Source of the DNA: Varroa destructor | Lineage: Eukaryota > Arthropoda > Arachnida > Mesostigmata > Varroidae | NCBI RefSeq assembly: GCF_002443255.2 | Contig: NW_019211456.1 | Location: 37,393,042-37,457,041, forward strand | Direction of reading: 5' to 3' | Length of the DNA stretch: 64,000 nt | Part shown: one piece after another, positions 40,548-53,830 of the stretch | How positions within the stretch are numbered: position 1 is the stretch's first letter | Layout: every line of letters starts with the position of its first letter | Translations under genes and position numbers: made by a program | The notes under the pieces: model-generated | Told to the model about the DNA's origin: nothing | What the model saw: the letters and a program-made list of their open reading frames with translations, nothing else | Databases searched by the model: none

Positions 40548-43500
40548 GACAACATGTTTGCTATCAATTCTTTTATCCCTTCTTATTAATATACACGTAA
40601 TAACGTTAATACGCGTTAATATACACGGTACACCAAACTATTCGTCGTTTGAAGGGCCGAAATATTTGAATCCTTCTCGTTTGTCTCTTTTATGATAAAT
40701 GCTATAATTTAGCCACATATGACAGCAAGATCAATTCTTCCACTATCATAAGTATCGTCGTTACGGCATAGCCGTTACAGTATAGTTGTGCAGCTTTGTC
40801 TTTTCGTCACGATTGCGGAAAAACGATTCACTTTTCCAAGCAGCAATATCACTAGACCTATTACACACAGGTACTAATGTGATATCGCGGTGGGTAACTT
40901 GTTCGTTCGTCTAAGTTGAAGACACGCAACGGTCTAGGCTGAAATTCAGGCATAGACACATATTTTTTGCCGGATGCCAGGCATCTGAAGTAGTGCCTAA
41001 CTGTTAAAACAATGACCGTAAAACACGAAAAATATTCGGTTTCAAAATATTCAGATAATAATGGTTTCAAACTTAGGTATTTTGCTACGCTTAGCGGTGG
41101 CAACTCACTGGCTAACAACGAGTAGTCTTACAAAGTTTTAAGCTGCTAAAACTTAGCACTGCTACTACTAGGCGTCCGCTAAGATGCAAGAATATCTAAG
41201 TAGTATAACGTATTATCAGGAATTTTCTTCAGAACTTCTAAACTTTATAAACGAGATGTCAATTCAATTAGCCATGCCCCAAAATAAAGATGCGCAATGC
41301 TTATCGTTAAAATCAATAACATTAAAAATGGTATTGTTTTGTGGACGGGTGAGTTCATCGGCTAGTCACACGAACATGGTAGCGACCATAAATATATTCA
41401 AGTATGAACTCTTCTTTATCAGTTACTTTGATAACTCGAGCCGAAATGTAATTAACAATATTGCGACAGTTATAGGATAATTAGAACAAACTCGTCAAGC
41501 TCGGCATAGTATTTTGAGCAACTGTTTCAAAGACTAGGTAGAACTCTAAGAAAAAGATAGCTAGATGTACCGATAGCGCATATTTGACTCGCATTTTATA
41601 TTTACTGCCATTTTACATAGCTAAAATTGAAATTGAAGCTCAAGAGGTGTTTTCAAACAACTACAAGCAATAAGGTACGCATGAAATGAAAGAGGTCATC
41701 GCGATATAGGTTCACGTCTTTATTCTATCCGCGTTGACAGAATTACTCACAGAATTACTCAGAGACCTTTCAACGAATTGTACGATTAGTAAGTCACACG
41801 GTGATTGCGGATTGAGCACGGTAAGATTCGACTTCGTGGATGTCAGAGGAATTTATCTTATGACCCTTCAAGTGTTCATACGATTGAACAGTGGCAACGT
41901 TCTTTAGCTGTAGAAGTCAAGGGTGAAAGCGGAATCCTATATGTTTCGAGTTTTACATCCGGTACTGCTGTTGAGTAACGCTTCAGGCAGTTGGTTTCCA
42001 GTTTGAAACAAAATTCGTTTATGCTTAATTTCTAGTCTATACAACTTCACGCGTTTCAAAGTGTTGCGGGCAAACACCTTAGTACAACCCCATGGCGGGC
42101 ACGAAAACGAAAGCTAGACACAATTGGGTATACTGAGAAAGACTAATACCGTTCCAATATGTCTAGCAAACTATTCAATCATTGGTCAGTAGTGTAACGT
42201 CCAAGTCTACGAATGGCACGACAGCTCTGTAATCGCATTTAGTGACGGGGTTGTTTGTTTATGGCCGATATTATACGTGCCGCTGACGAGCTTTATGTTT
42301 CTTGGTAGGCATATCGCAACCCGACAATGTAAACGTAGAACTTTTTAAGTCTAGGCTTTCTCTTTTTCCAAAACGTTTTTTTTTTTAAATAAAGCTTTTA
42401 AGAATTTTATTCCTTTCCTTATATTAAAAAACATATACAATTGTTAAAAAAAAAAGGTAGTATAATGAGGTAAACGGCTTTCATCGTGAAGACAAGGAAA
42501 AAAGCTATGATAGGTACAATTGTACACCTAGAGAGACATAGTTTTTAAGCAGGGTAGATCCCTTTTTAATAAACGTAATGCTTAATTTGCGAGTGACTGA
42601 CCTTAAGTCGTTCAGAGCGTATGTGGAGATCTAACCCTGCGTTTGTGACTGTACTTGCTTATAAAGATAGTAGAATAAACAACAGTGTACCAGTATGAAT
42701 GATAAAACACTTGCTGTTTCCTAATGAACTGCAAATCTTATGCGCACAAACAGCTATTGCGTTTATAAACAGACATTTTTGGGAAATTAATTTTTTTTAA
42801 ATATTTTAATAATCATAGCCCAAATGCTTAGATAAACAAATCTGTTAACAGAAACTGGAAACTTCAGTGTGCTTTCACTAAATTTTTCGTATGCCAATAT
42901 AACAGAATTTTGAAGTGGACACATCGGGAAATTAGGTACATCAGAAATGCCACTATTCAAATAGTGGTGAAGTTTTCGTAGTGCTTTTTTGCCCTGTTTG
43001 TTCTATATTACATAGTAACATACTTTTGTCTTTTCAGCAGCCAAATCCTCGATCTTAATAAAGTAAATCACTGATTTCGATTAAACTAACACGTTGATAA
43101 CTTTGATGGGAAGGCTGATGCAGACATTGAACCCAAGTTGGTGTTCGCTGATATTGATTCGAACACGAAGATTCAGCTAAATAAGGTTCCCAACAGAGAA
43201 TAACATCCAGGGTGAACTTTTGTGCAATACGCTAGTCCAGCTCATAGAAAGACTTCGACTCCTATGATAGCTTTACTATCTTTATTATGATAGCTACTTT
43301 TTTGTTCTGATCTGGTTGATCACATGCAGATTAATGTAACCCTGTATTTGCAAATAGAATCATTATACCTATTTGTCTTCCTAGCGCAGCACATATTTAT
43401 GAAATATGCCGTTGGCATCTTTTATCATTCAGTCTCGTAATCTACAGTCCTGGGTTTTATTGAACCCAGCCAGCGCGGCTGGACTCCCTCTCGCAGATTA

Positions 43501-45317
43501 ACTGACGAAAATTGAGGTGAGAGAGGGTATACGGACGTCTACATCTAGATCTGTGCGATGCATTCGCTGCGTTGCCAATTAATCTACGCACTCTGACTTA
43601 CCGCTAAGGCTAAAGGCACTTAAATAGTATATCCCCTGTTAGCTCAGTATCTTTCTCATAATAAAACAGTGGCTTAGAATTTCAAGTACGAATTCTCGAA
43701 GCAACGAACAAGTGTAGTGACATTAGTGTTTTCTTTTGGAATTCTAATAACTTCGTTCTATATTTCTGCTGCATCCCGCTAACATCGCATCACTACTTCC
43801 GATAATTCATGTAAGAAGAATACTGACAAAAGGCACAAAGGCGGCAAACTGTGCTATATGCGGAAACGCTGTCGTACATCAGTTACTATCGACGCAGTGG
43901 CTTGCACCGTTAGGTCTCTGGCCGCGCGAATGTCACATAATAAAAAATCTGCTTGAAGAAAAAAAGAGGTATATAAATGCTGTATTGACGTACGCCTGTA
44001 ACACCTATAATCCTTTCCATGCAGAGTGCTATTCAATTGTTGGTTATATGAGATGTCACACGCTCCTGCTTTTATTTTTTCCTATTTCGCGAATACGCAC
44101 AGCGAGACCAAGACTAAATTAGACGTTGACGCTTTGTTCATGCGTTCTAGAAATAAACACAATTAGAATTCTATATATTATAGGATCTAATGCGATCGCC
44201 AGTTTCTAGCAGATCAATTGAAAAGATCCGCAAACGAATGAACGAATTCAACGACATCAAACTGGTAATTACTGACGACTGCACAGGTTCGTATCACCAA
44301 AATAATATTTTTGTATACTCAATCCTTTCACCTAGAGACCCATAATAAATGCAAAAATGACTGCATTTAACTATACTAGCCAAAGCATAGTCTTAAAGTA
44401 AAAAAATTTTTCAAAACAAAATACTAGCAGTTAATGCTTAATGAGAATATAAATTTAGGGAACTAAATGATTAAAACATAATTTAGAAATTTCCATTTTA
44501 AACGGCGGTCTCTTAAAGAAGAGTACACCGTCTGGCAATGAAGTCGGCAACAGTGCAGGGCAGGCTTTGGCTGCAGTCGAAACAGAGTCCCACCCGTTAA
44601 GTTGTGTGTTTCATAGAATAGTGAAAATGACACACGCACTAGGGTCCAGTTATATTTTGAAACATATTTTCTGAAGCTTGTAAGTGGACAGCAATATTAC
44701 AAATTGGGACAAGGTTATTCGTCATTTTTCCTATGTAGAAATGGGATTTCTCGTCTATCTAGTTTTACTCTAAATCACGAAAAACTGAACCAAAATGTCC
44801 GAGTGCACTTACGTTGATCTTGACATTTTCAAATATTTTGTAGTTTCAAGAAATCTATAAAAATAAACATTGGCAGTTTTCATTAAATTTCTGCAAATTA
44901 TCAGTTGAATGCACATGGGAAAACCAGGAAGCCAAGTGTAAATAGAAGTATTTCAAGGTTTCGATTTGCAATATATTTATATGACAATTTAAGAAGGAAG
45001 TCTTTGATTAGGCTTAGTGCAATAACTCGTGTGAAGAGGCACGATTTATCAAATCTGATTCCAATTATATATAAAACCTATAAAAGGCAACAAAAAATAG
45101 TGTTCAGGTCTCAACATTTGCATTTGACATCACTATAAGCATGTTGTCGCTGAATCAATTAGCCACGAGAAAGCCAAATTACTTGAACTTTTCAACTAAT
45201 TTTTCGACTGGTATATCTTTGCCTTAAATACACTAATAATGGTACTAGTGAATAAGCTAATATTATCAAATCAGCTCGCCGTACACATCAAAATGCCTGT
45301 GGTGCTTAAGGTAATTC

Positions 45318-45412
45318 CCCGTGATAGTTTAGTGGGTAGCGTCTCTGCCTGCCAACCTTAGGCACACATTGTGGTCTAGATTCAAACCCGGGCATAGACA
45401 CACGGTTTGCGT
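45318..45412 (+). mobile_element. tRNA-derived SINE-like element
   Basis: An A box (TAGTTTAGTGGG at 45325-45336) and a B box (GATTCAAACCC at 45379-45389) have the spacing of a tRNA gene. Between them, CTCTGCCTGCCAAC resembles the anticodon arm of a tRNA-Gly(GCC). The 5' and 3' ends do not pair as an acceptor stem and a non-tRNA tail GGGCATAGACACACGG follows, so this is more likely a tRNA-derived retroposon than a working tRNA gene. Similar B-box-plus-tail blocks occur near 15580 and 48850. Confidence 0.55.
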
Positions 45413-46451
45413 GCTGGGAGCTAGTCGTCTGACGGAACACCCAAAAGCGATACTGGTGTTAAACTCGAAACCTAGATAACCTTAACATGAACCGGAACAG
45501 CCTATCATCAGCATGCCGGTGAACCTGTCTTCGGATGAAGAGAAGGACAGCAGTGCTGGTCCGCGACGCGTCACGGAAACAAGTGGCAATCAATAACCAA
45601 CCACAGGGCAAGCAGCGCAGTTCGTTTGCTAATTTATTGGCGTGAGTGAAGTTGGAGTACACGCGTTAATGTATTCGATTTGATCTTCATAGAATCCTTT
45701 ATAATAAGCTTCTAATGGGCGCTCCTATGTTGGGAGGCTTCGACTCTTGAAGGCTGAAAGTAAACAGTTCGGAACGATGGAAAATAGTTTTTAAGACTGT
45801 AACAAGCACAGCTGACTCGTATTGAGATGTCAACACCGTGGGGCATAGGAAGCTGTTGTCGAGAGGATAGCGAAGGCTTCCTATCTGTTGTCAGGTCTAA
45901 AAAGTGTGTTGTTTAACCTCCCCGTTTTTATTGAAGAGAAAGTACGTTTTTCATGTGTGTCGACCCGCTCTTTCTCCAAGGTATAGCAAACGTAAAGATC
46001 AACTAGCATTAATACTAAGGTTTACATTACATGAGATGTTGTTGAACTTCGCAATCACCATCCCACGTTGTGATTACGTTACAATTATTCTATAGTATTT
46101 CTTAATGATAATCGACGAGACACTTTGTGTTTGGAAGTGCTTTAACTTATAGTAGTATCAACAGCAAACTTATCTCGCATGCCTTGCTGTGTAAAATATA
46201 GAAAACTTGTAGAACATCTAGAATTATTTTTAAATAACATTAAGACAACGATTAGTAGTCGTTCCGGTAGCTTCAAAGTTAGAAAGCTGATTCGCCCGCT
46301 GTCGCGTGTTGATATATGGGCAATTAATTTAGTGCTTCAAAAGTTATGTTATATTATAGAATATTAGTAGTTACCTAACTCAATTGGAATCATGCTCAGA
46401 CATCGAAATGCAATTTTTATATTCAATCTAGTCAATAATTAGTAGAATTTG

Positions 46452-46452
<1 letters not shown>

Positions 46453-46508
<56 letters not shown>
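46453..46508. repeat. (TA)n microsatellite
   Basis: This is an uninterrupted TA dinucleotide run of about 28 units in the gene-poor interval, the longest of its kind in the window. Confidence 0.95.
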
Positions 46509-46512
<4 letters not shown>

Positions 46513-46743
46513 AGATAACAAAAACAGGATTACTAATATATTATTCACTTGATTTTGTATTCAGTTGTATTACACTAACGTGTTATGTACAGTATTATAA
46601 TATATACATATAAAAAAACACAATCCTCGCGTTCATAAGCGAACGCCTTTTCAGAAAATTTATCGCGCCTTTTTCGACAAACGTTTTGTTGTACCTTATT
46701 GCACCATATACACATGTTTATCCTTCTGCTTGGTTAAAAATAA

Positions 46744-46787
46744 TGGTCGATTTGAGTATATCAAACCTGATATACTCAAATCGACCA
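46744..46787. repeat. perfect 20-bp inverted repeat
   Basis: The arm TGGTCGATTTGAGTATATCA and its exact reverse complement are separated by four bases (AACC). With one mismatch the pairing continues outward by about four more AATA/TATT pairs. The transcribed form would be a very stable hairpin on either strand. No gene is adjacent. Confidence 0.9.
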
Positions 46788-48834
46788 CTATTATTATTAT
46801 AGATAAATCTATTCGAAGTATATATTTATATATACGGTGGAACAAATGGTCCTGGACAAGACAGTGACTCTTGTCCCATCCTATTATTTTTCCTTATGAT
46901 TATATATGTAGCTCATTCGCAAAGCCACCTGCAAGTACACAAAAAATAGCGCTCCAAAACCTGCACAGTCTTGGCTAATTGCTTGGGCTTAAATAAATAC
47001 TCGGTTTTTCTAGCCCATGTGCCGCATTACGTATGGGTACTGAACGTTCCAGCACAATTCTGTTAGCTTTTGGAGTGGGTGCCTTAAATCTTTCTCAAAG
47101 CTTAGCAAAGTTAACGCTTGCTTGCAATTATCCTTACTGTCCGATTTCAGTCATCTCATCCTGACCCAATCAACATTGGAAGTGCCACATTCAACACCAT
47201 TATAGAAGTGATTTTGTCTGTTTTAAATATAGCAAGAAAAACTAAGTGATCTTTATATTTGAATTTCACAAACTTTTACCCCCTGTTGAAGTAGCCAGTT
47301 AAAAAAGTTTATTGTCATTACAGTCAGCGTTAAAATCATGAAGATATGTCATTTCAGCCGTTGTGGTTTTTCGTTAGATCAGGCCGACACACAAAATGTA
47401 CGGTAATTCTTAGAGCTTTTTTGATATGATAAAAGCGTATATGTACAGATACGTAGAGGCCTAGAAGCATAGGATTTCTTATCGTCGTGCCCTAATTGAA
47501 ATAGGCATTGTTAAAGAACTGCATAGAACAATATCTCGTTCACTAGAGAGAAGATACCTTGCGAATCCAGTATATCAGGGGTTTCATCATATTGTACCGC
47601 TAATTAAAATCAAAGTAAAAATCAAGAGGACCTCCATGTGCACAATATAAGTTAGTATATATTGTATATTACAATGTTTTATTCAACGTAAACAGCATTA
47701 CATCTTTTTAAGAGTTGACCCCCTTGTAGCCTACGGCTAATACAAAACGGAAATAGTTTATTAATACTTTCTCTAAGAGCAGCGGGTTTAGGTGAGGCGT
47801 TCCTTTCAGCATTAGCAGCGGGACATGCAATCTTAAATACAATACAAAAAAAAAAACAATACAAGCGAAATACAAAATAAGTGCTTTTTCGAAGTTCGCA
47901 ACGTTCTTAAATAAAAAAAGGTGGTCAGAAATTGCGCCTCTTAAACCTACCGGGAGCCCATGAGCTTTTCCCTGGCAAAGATGGGTTTCACTTTTTCTAT
48001 CGACGTTCTGTCATTCTGTAAATCAAAATGCTCGCACATTAAAAAGGAGAGACGATCGATAAATCTGTAGACTAAAAAAACCGTAGATCACAGGGTCACT
48101 AATCATTGGAATCGCCATAGAAAATTTTGTATTCCATACTTAAACGACACTAAAGTCAGAGCATAAAATACATGATCGCTATTTTCATCTTTGATCAAGT
48201 GCTTTTCATAGAAAGCATTTATTGAGAATCGCTTTGCCCAAAATGCGTGGGAGCACAGTTGGCAGTAAATCATTTAAGCTTTGGTTCGGAGCATCATTTC
48301 TTGAAATTTGTCAGCCTACGTAATATGAAAGTTTTTTGATTCGGGGAGTCTATTCCTCCATAAATCTTCATATCGACTGCGTGCTGTGCAACACCCAAGG
48401 TGAATTTATCTGAGAAGGGTGCACAGAAGACAGTTTTGCTGTGTGTGAGATTGAGTAATTGTCTACTGAGCTGACAATAGTTCAAAAAAAATCAGAAACA
48501 CATCCGTCTTAGAAAGGGCTTGTGAAGATCAGAGACGAGAGTACCATGTTTTGCAGCTTTTTGTACTATACCATTGATATAGTAAAATGAAAAAAAAATC
48601 AGGCCCTTTTAGCAAAGTGCGCTATGGATATATATAATGCAAGTAGTCATGTTTGTGCCAGCGAGACCCCGATACGTTCAGGCACCTCAATTACAACACA
48701 AATGCGTCAATTTGTGTATATATGAAACTGTAGAATATGAAGTTTTAGTGTACCGTAGCCGTGCAGCATCATTTTCAACCGGATCAAAAAAACAATGTCA
48801 TTATTTTTCTTATAAATAAAATTTATTGTAGGTT

Positions 48835-48880
48835 AGAACCAGGAGATCCTAGGTACGATTCGATATACATAGACATAGCG
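48835..48880 (+). mobile_element. possible SINE tail fragment
   Basis: GATCCTAGGTACGATTCG followed by ATATACATAGACATAG resembles the B-box and tail blocks at 15571-15602 and 45371-45402. The match is short and the 5' half is not recognisable, so this is a weak call. Confidence 0.25.
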
Positions 48881-49373
48881 ATGCATTAATATGGACCTAT
48901 TTTAAAGCAAATATGCTTATAGTACGGCATTGAATTAAGTTAATAATAAGAACAGATTCTTGGGTTTCATTTTTGGTTTTGTGATCAGAATAACAGGTAA
49001 TTCTTGTGTCTAAATGGGACATCGTTGCCGATTCTCAATGTCGATCTATCGTTACTTAGAATGCAGAAGTTACCTACGATATTCCTGGAACGTTTGCGCA
49101 ACACCTGATCGTATACCACGCAAACTAACAAACACACAATCAAACATTTCTGCGATGTATTCACTCAGGTAGCATGAGTTTAATGGACCGATACTTTACT
49201 TTTATTTTTAAATGCTAACCCCATTGTCATTGCCGCAATATAAATTAACGAGCCAATAGCGTTATATCATCTGCTAGTCAACCTAATTTGCTATGAAATG
49301 GTACAAAAACAAGCACGTAAACAGCCTTTGGTTATATTATCTTCGCTGGAAACAAAATATGTAATTGTATCAC

Positions 49374-49376
<3 letters not shown>

Positions 49377-49416
<40 letters not shown>
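49377..49416. repeat. (AT)n microsatellite
   Basis: This is an uninterrupted AT dinucleotide run of about 20 units, roughly 650 bp beyond the 3' end of the zinc-finger gene. Confidence 0.95.
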
Positions 49417-49418
<2 letters not shown>

Positions 49419-50064
49419 CTACAGATGTTCTACGAATAAAAACTCTAATCTAACCATGAATATCGACGATGCGTTACTGCATAACAGTCTTTTCATCATG
49501 CTAGGACGGTGAATGGAGTCCCTGGAGAATACCTATGCTTGCGATAAATGTAAAGGATTTACCATGAAAGAATGATGTTTCATTACAGTGGCAGGTCTCC
49601 CTATGATGTTCAATACATATAAAGAGTAAACCTGTGACACATAAATACGGGATTCCTCAGCGATGCTCACTAAACCCATGCTAATATATTTTATGAATTT
49701 GCTTACTTGAAGTTAGCACAATCGGAAAATATACCGGGGTGAGAACAGACACATCACGCGCGCCACAGAAAAGCACTTTGAACATAATAACTATCATTTC
49801 GTTAACGGATTCACCCGTTTCCGGCTGCAGGAAGCTTCTTGAGGATTTTCAGCAATGCGTATATACAACTGAATTGAAACTGGTTTGCTAAGCTCGTAGC
49901 TAATTATTGCACTACGCCATCGTAGAGCTTTAATATTACTTTGTACATGTCATATAAACAGGAGTGTCTTATATAAATATTAGTATTCTTGTCGTCTGCT
50001 TGACGCAACCATCTTTGCGTTGTTGTACTGATTTGTTTTGAAGAAAAGTAACTATTTTTGACTT

Positions 50065-52760
50065 TCACCTTTGAACTGCGTCGACAGCTTGAACACTTGA
50101 CATCGGCAAGAAATCCGATAGTCGTACCTGGTATGGGATCTTTTTGCGTATTATTTTCTGCAATATCCAGTCCACTGTGTGACCCTCTTCGCAAACCAAT
50201 GTCACAGCTAACCGGTCCGGTTTGTCGGTGTAATAGCGTTCAGACACGCGGGTACCGCATTCGCAGCAGAATTTCATCGTATCGAGAATGTTTTGTCGTG
50301 ACATAACGAAACGATCGTCCGGGCATGGCAGGGTGCGAGTCATTCGCGGACGTTTGGCCAGCTCAGAAGATCCATCTGTCTGCTCATCGTCAAGGTCGAG
50401 ATCGGCTGAAAACTCATTTGCTGTATCGTCTTCTACGGACTCGCCATCGTCTGGGACTATCTTCTCTTCTGATTCCATAACGCAGTCTGTATCAGCGTCG
50501 AACACACTCTGTTCAACGACTTCATCGGTCGCCTCCGTTTTAAACACATACGATGCCTGGTCGTCTACCTGCGATGGAGTGTCTTGATACACAGGCTCAC
50601 AGCTCGCACAGTCATTGTTCCCTACATCCACGTCCTTCGGTTCCTCCTTTACTCTCACGGGAGCTAGGTTTTGAATGGCAGTCACTGCAGCATGAATTCG
50701 TGTGCGTGCATCAGTGGGCACCGTTGTTGTCGATACATGAGTACGAATTGCGCTTGCAACAACAGCGGTCTTGCTGGGAGTGGCTGCACTAATTGATGTC
50801 ATTGTAGGTCCAGTAGGTTTTGCTGCAGGCGCAACCGTTAGAGGGACGACCATCTGACCAGTGAGAGGACTACGTATGCTGGTTGTTGGTACGAGAATCA
50901 CCTGACGTGAACACGCGCCATTTACGTCTGATGTAGACTCCCCTCGTACAAGAGTGTGAATAATAGGATGCCTTGTTAAAATAGAGGGTGGTTTCATGAT
51001 TTTTATTCGAGGTCGTTGACCAATATCGTCCAGCGCTTGAGGTGCGTGTGTGACAGGCCTAGGAACAACGCCCTAAAAAAAGCGCACTGTGTTCATTGCT
51101 TACCAGAAAAACTTTGGATATTTGTAATGTATAATATCATAATAATACAGATACATATACACAAAACGGAAAAGAGGATTGCATGTTAAACAAAAAGAGA
51201 GTGATGCCAGAACATGGTTTGCGGGCTGACGCTCTATACGTAAGACGCTAAGAACGTTGGTCGTGTAGCATGTAGATACAACATCAACTAGTAATTGATG
51301 ACCGCCCTACTTGCTAGCATAGCTAGTTATTTCAACATAAATCTGCTAAAAGAACGATAGATAACGTTTTACGTGTATGTGTGTCTATTGTGGAAATTTG
51401 AAAAAGTTAGCAAATTTTTTTATATACAATTTTCATTTTATAGCTTTAGTAATTCCATACAAATAGTCAAATCGACTCACCCTTTCAAGGACGTGATTAT
51501 GTGCAGGGCAGATATCTCGTATGTAGAGATGTTTGCCGTCCCTGGTTAGACGAATTTTGATATTAAATGGACAGTTTCGAAATTCCGCATCTCCACCGAT
51601 TCGGCGCGCGAAGCGGCGTCCACCCCTGGTGCAAGCGTAGTACACTTCGGCGAAGATCAGGCTGTGGTTATAGTCACGAATGACTTCTCCCATATGGTTT
51701 AACGCAGGGTAGAGCTTTCGTGAGGAACGAACATAAAGATGGACTCCCTTGGCCATCTGAAATTTAGCCACGAGGTTCTGGAACGCAAGGCAAATACACC
51801 TAAACGCTTAAACGCTAGCATTTTTGGTTGGGAAAGAGGACTAACTATGATATCTGAAACTCATCCATGCTTGGTCTACATTCACCTAGCAACGCAAAAA
51901 TGTGTATATTTTAAATTACATTCAGTCGTTTGTTCCTCTTGGTCAACGCTCTCAATCAATATATCCATGTCATTATCTTTTAGTGGAAATTCTAAACATG
52001 TCTAAGGAGAAACCTGCATATATGTATTATAAAATTCGATTTGTATTTACCTTTTAGCTAAATCATTTTATCATTATAGTCTTGGTTAGGTTAGATAATA
52101 GTCTGATCGCAATCTATTATACAAACGCTCACAGTTAAATCTTGGTAGCTGCTGAAGGTAGCTCCAAGATGAAGACCTGGATAAATAGCTTTAGTTGTGT
52201 CGACGCAAAATTCTGGTGCCGTAGACGGAGGACTTCGTGATCGCTCTGGAGGAATTTGGACCATAACGCGAATCTAGAAAGGGAACACATGATAATAATT
52301 TTTGAAACAGTACTAGGAATAGACTATTCAGTGGATTGTAGTTCGAAGTTTCATATAATATTTTTCCAGGAAAACACAACGTAAGCGATTGTTGACCTCT
52401 CCTCTTCCTCGCACTACAAGACGTGAACTTTAGACTGCGGTAAACATTTTCGCTCCATCAAGCTCGAAGTTAAAAGGAAATACTAACGTCTTAAATAGAG
52501 GTTACAATACGTATGTATATATGTAATGTAATTAATAACAATATAATTACTTGTTGTGGTTGCGGTGCAAGTTTCGCCGCTGCTTCGTGCGTATCAGTTG
52601 CGTTTATAAAGGTGATTTCTGGAATGGGGCTGAGAATTTCTTCCTTAACGACAGAAGTCGACTCTGGGTCAGTCACAACTGGAGTCTGCGTTGGGGATTT
52701 CATCAGGACGATCGGTAGGAATGTGTGACTACCATCTCGACGAGCAATTTGGGTCGCCAT
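50065..52760 (-). CDS. uncharacterised two-module zinc-finger-like protein, four exons
   Basis: I do not recognise a named gene. Minus-strand exons are 52760-52551, 52273-52133, 51756-51481 and 51072-50065. All introns are phase 0 with good sites (CAA|GTAATT, ACT|GTGAGC, AGG|GTGAGT; acceptors TTTCTAG, TTTCAG, TTTTTTAG), giving 544 residues. Residues about 106-207 resemble the ZSWIM3/FAR1-type N-terminal domain: GATFSSYQDL, then VYYAC (Cys159), NCP (Cys179), HLYIRDICPAHNH (His203, His205), a likely C-C-H-H zinc site of the WRKY-GCM type. Residues about 330-450 are acidic and probably disordered. Residues 477-511 form a second module, CCECG then CEEGHTVDW. Lysines in VKEE (38-41 and 350-353) fit the sumoylation consensus. 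A nuclear DNA-binding role, perhaps of transposon origin, is inference. The start follows an in-frame TGA upstream; an earlier exon cannot be excluded. Confidence 0.75.
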
Positions 52761-53794
52761 GTCATCCAGATGGCTTACAACTTCCGCAAAAAAAATATGT
52801 CATTATATATATTATATTATAACAATTTGTTGTTGACTATACATGATTAGGCTATGACAGCTGCTGCAAACGTACGCCTAGTTGTTTGGTAAATGTTTAT
52901 CTTTAACGTTCTTTATTTGCGCATAGTTTGTTTGACGTATGGCGGCCATGAGCAGAGAGTGCAGCCTTTTGTCAATGATTATACACATAGCTAAGCAAGT
53001 AGCATTATATACGACTTGCCTTGCTATTAATTTTGAGTTCAAGAGATACTACAAGTGTATAGATAACTTAGATGAACCATCAAATCTAAAATACGAGTAC
53101 GATGCCCGCAGATTCTCTAAACACAATGTTTACCCCCATAGCCTAGTCAAACTTTCGCTAAATGTAATAACCCTGGCTACAAATGCGCCCGTAAAGTTAT
53201 TTACTTGTAGCAATCAGTGTAGTGAGAAGACATCGAACTAAAACAAAACATGATGGATTTATTAATATAAGGTGTTAAAATGTGTGTATATAAAGTTAAT
53301 ATAAGGTTTTTACATTTGATTAGAATATAAAAAAAAAGCCAGTACAGCATGTAGGCTTTCTTTAGATCATTAGAGCAGGTTCAAAACAAGCTGTTCACGT
53401 TTTGTGAGCTTTTGGTATCTTTGCCACGAGTGACAACCATCCGTTTAATGATTTCGCTAACCTTTTTCACTGAAAAAAGAACAGAAGGAATAGCTCTGAT
53501 AGCATTTAGTTTATTAAACACATTTAGTGTAATACATAAACTAACCTATTTAAGAACATATTTCGAGTTAGATAGAATCAACTAGCCCCGGCTTGGGTAA
53601 GAATAATCGCACAATCAGATCGATTTTCTCCTAGTCTAGGCTAGCCAAGCGACGGAACAAACCAGACCACATATAGAGGTTCCACTGTTCTTTATATTGA
53701 AAAATAAGGCCATCTGGTACCTTTTGTGTACTACCTTTTCGTCTGACAAGAATTAAAGATCGCCCCTGCTGCATATGACATCATACACATTTGT

Positions 53795-53830
53795 GTTCTC
53801 TCTTTCTCTCTCTGCCTCTCTCTTTCCCGT
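53795..53830. repeat. CT-rich microsatellite-like tract
   Basis: This is a run of CTCTCTTT, CTCTCTCT and CCTCTCTC words. It is imperfect, about 35 bp long, and lies 1 kb upstream of the minus-strand zinc-finger gene. Such GA/CT tracts can bind GAGA-type factors in arthropods, but nothing more can be said. Confidence 0.6.

Larger units (their letters stand above)
40548..50064. other. gene-poor interval between UBR5 and the zinc-finger gene
   Basis: I find no supportable coding sequence; open frames are short (at most 98 codons) and unlike known families. The interval holds a tRNA-like SINE candidate (45318-45412), a weaker related fragment (48835-48880), a 20-bp inverted repeat (46744-46787) and AT microsatellites at 46453-46508 and 49377-49416. 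The two flanking genes converge on it, so it contains no obvious promoter. Confidence 0.5.

Noticed and set aside
45318..45412. functional tRNA-Gly gene
   Set aside because: The A and B boxes are present but the acceptor and anticodon stems do not pair properly and a SINE-like tail follows.
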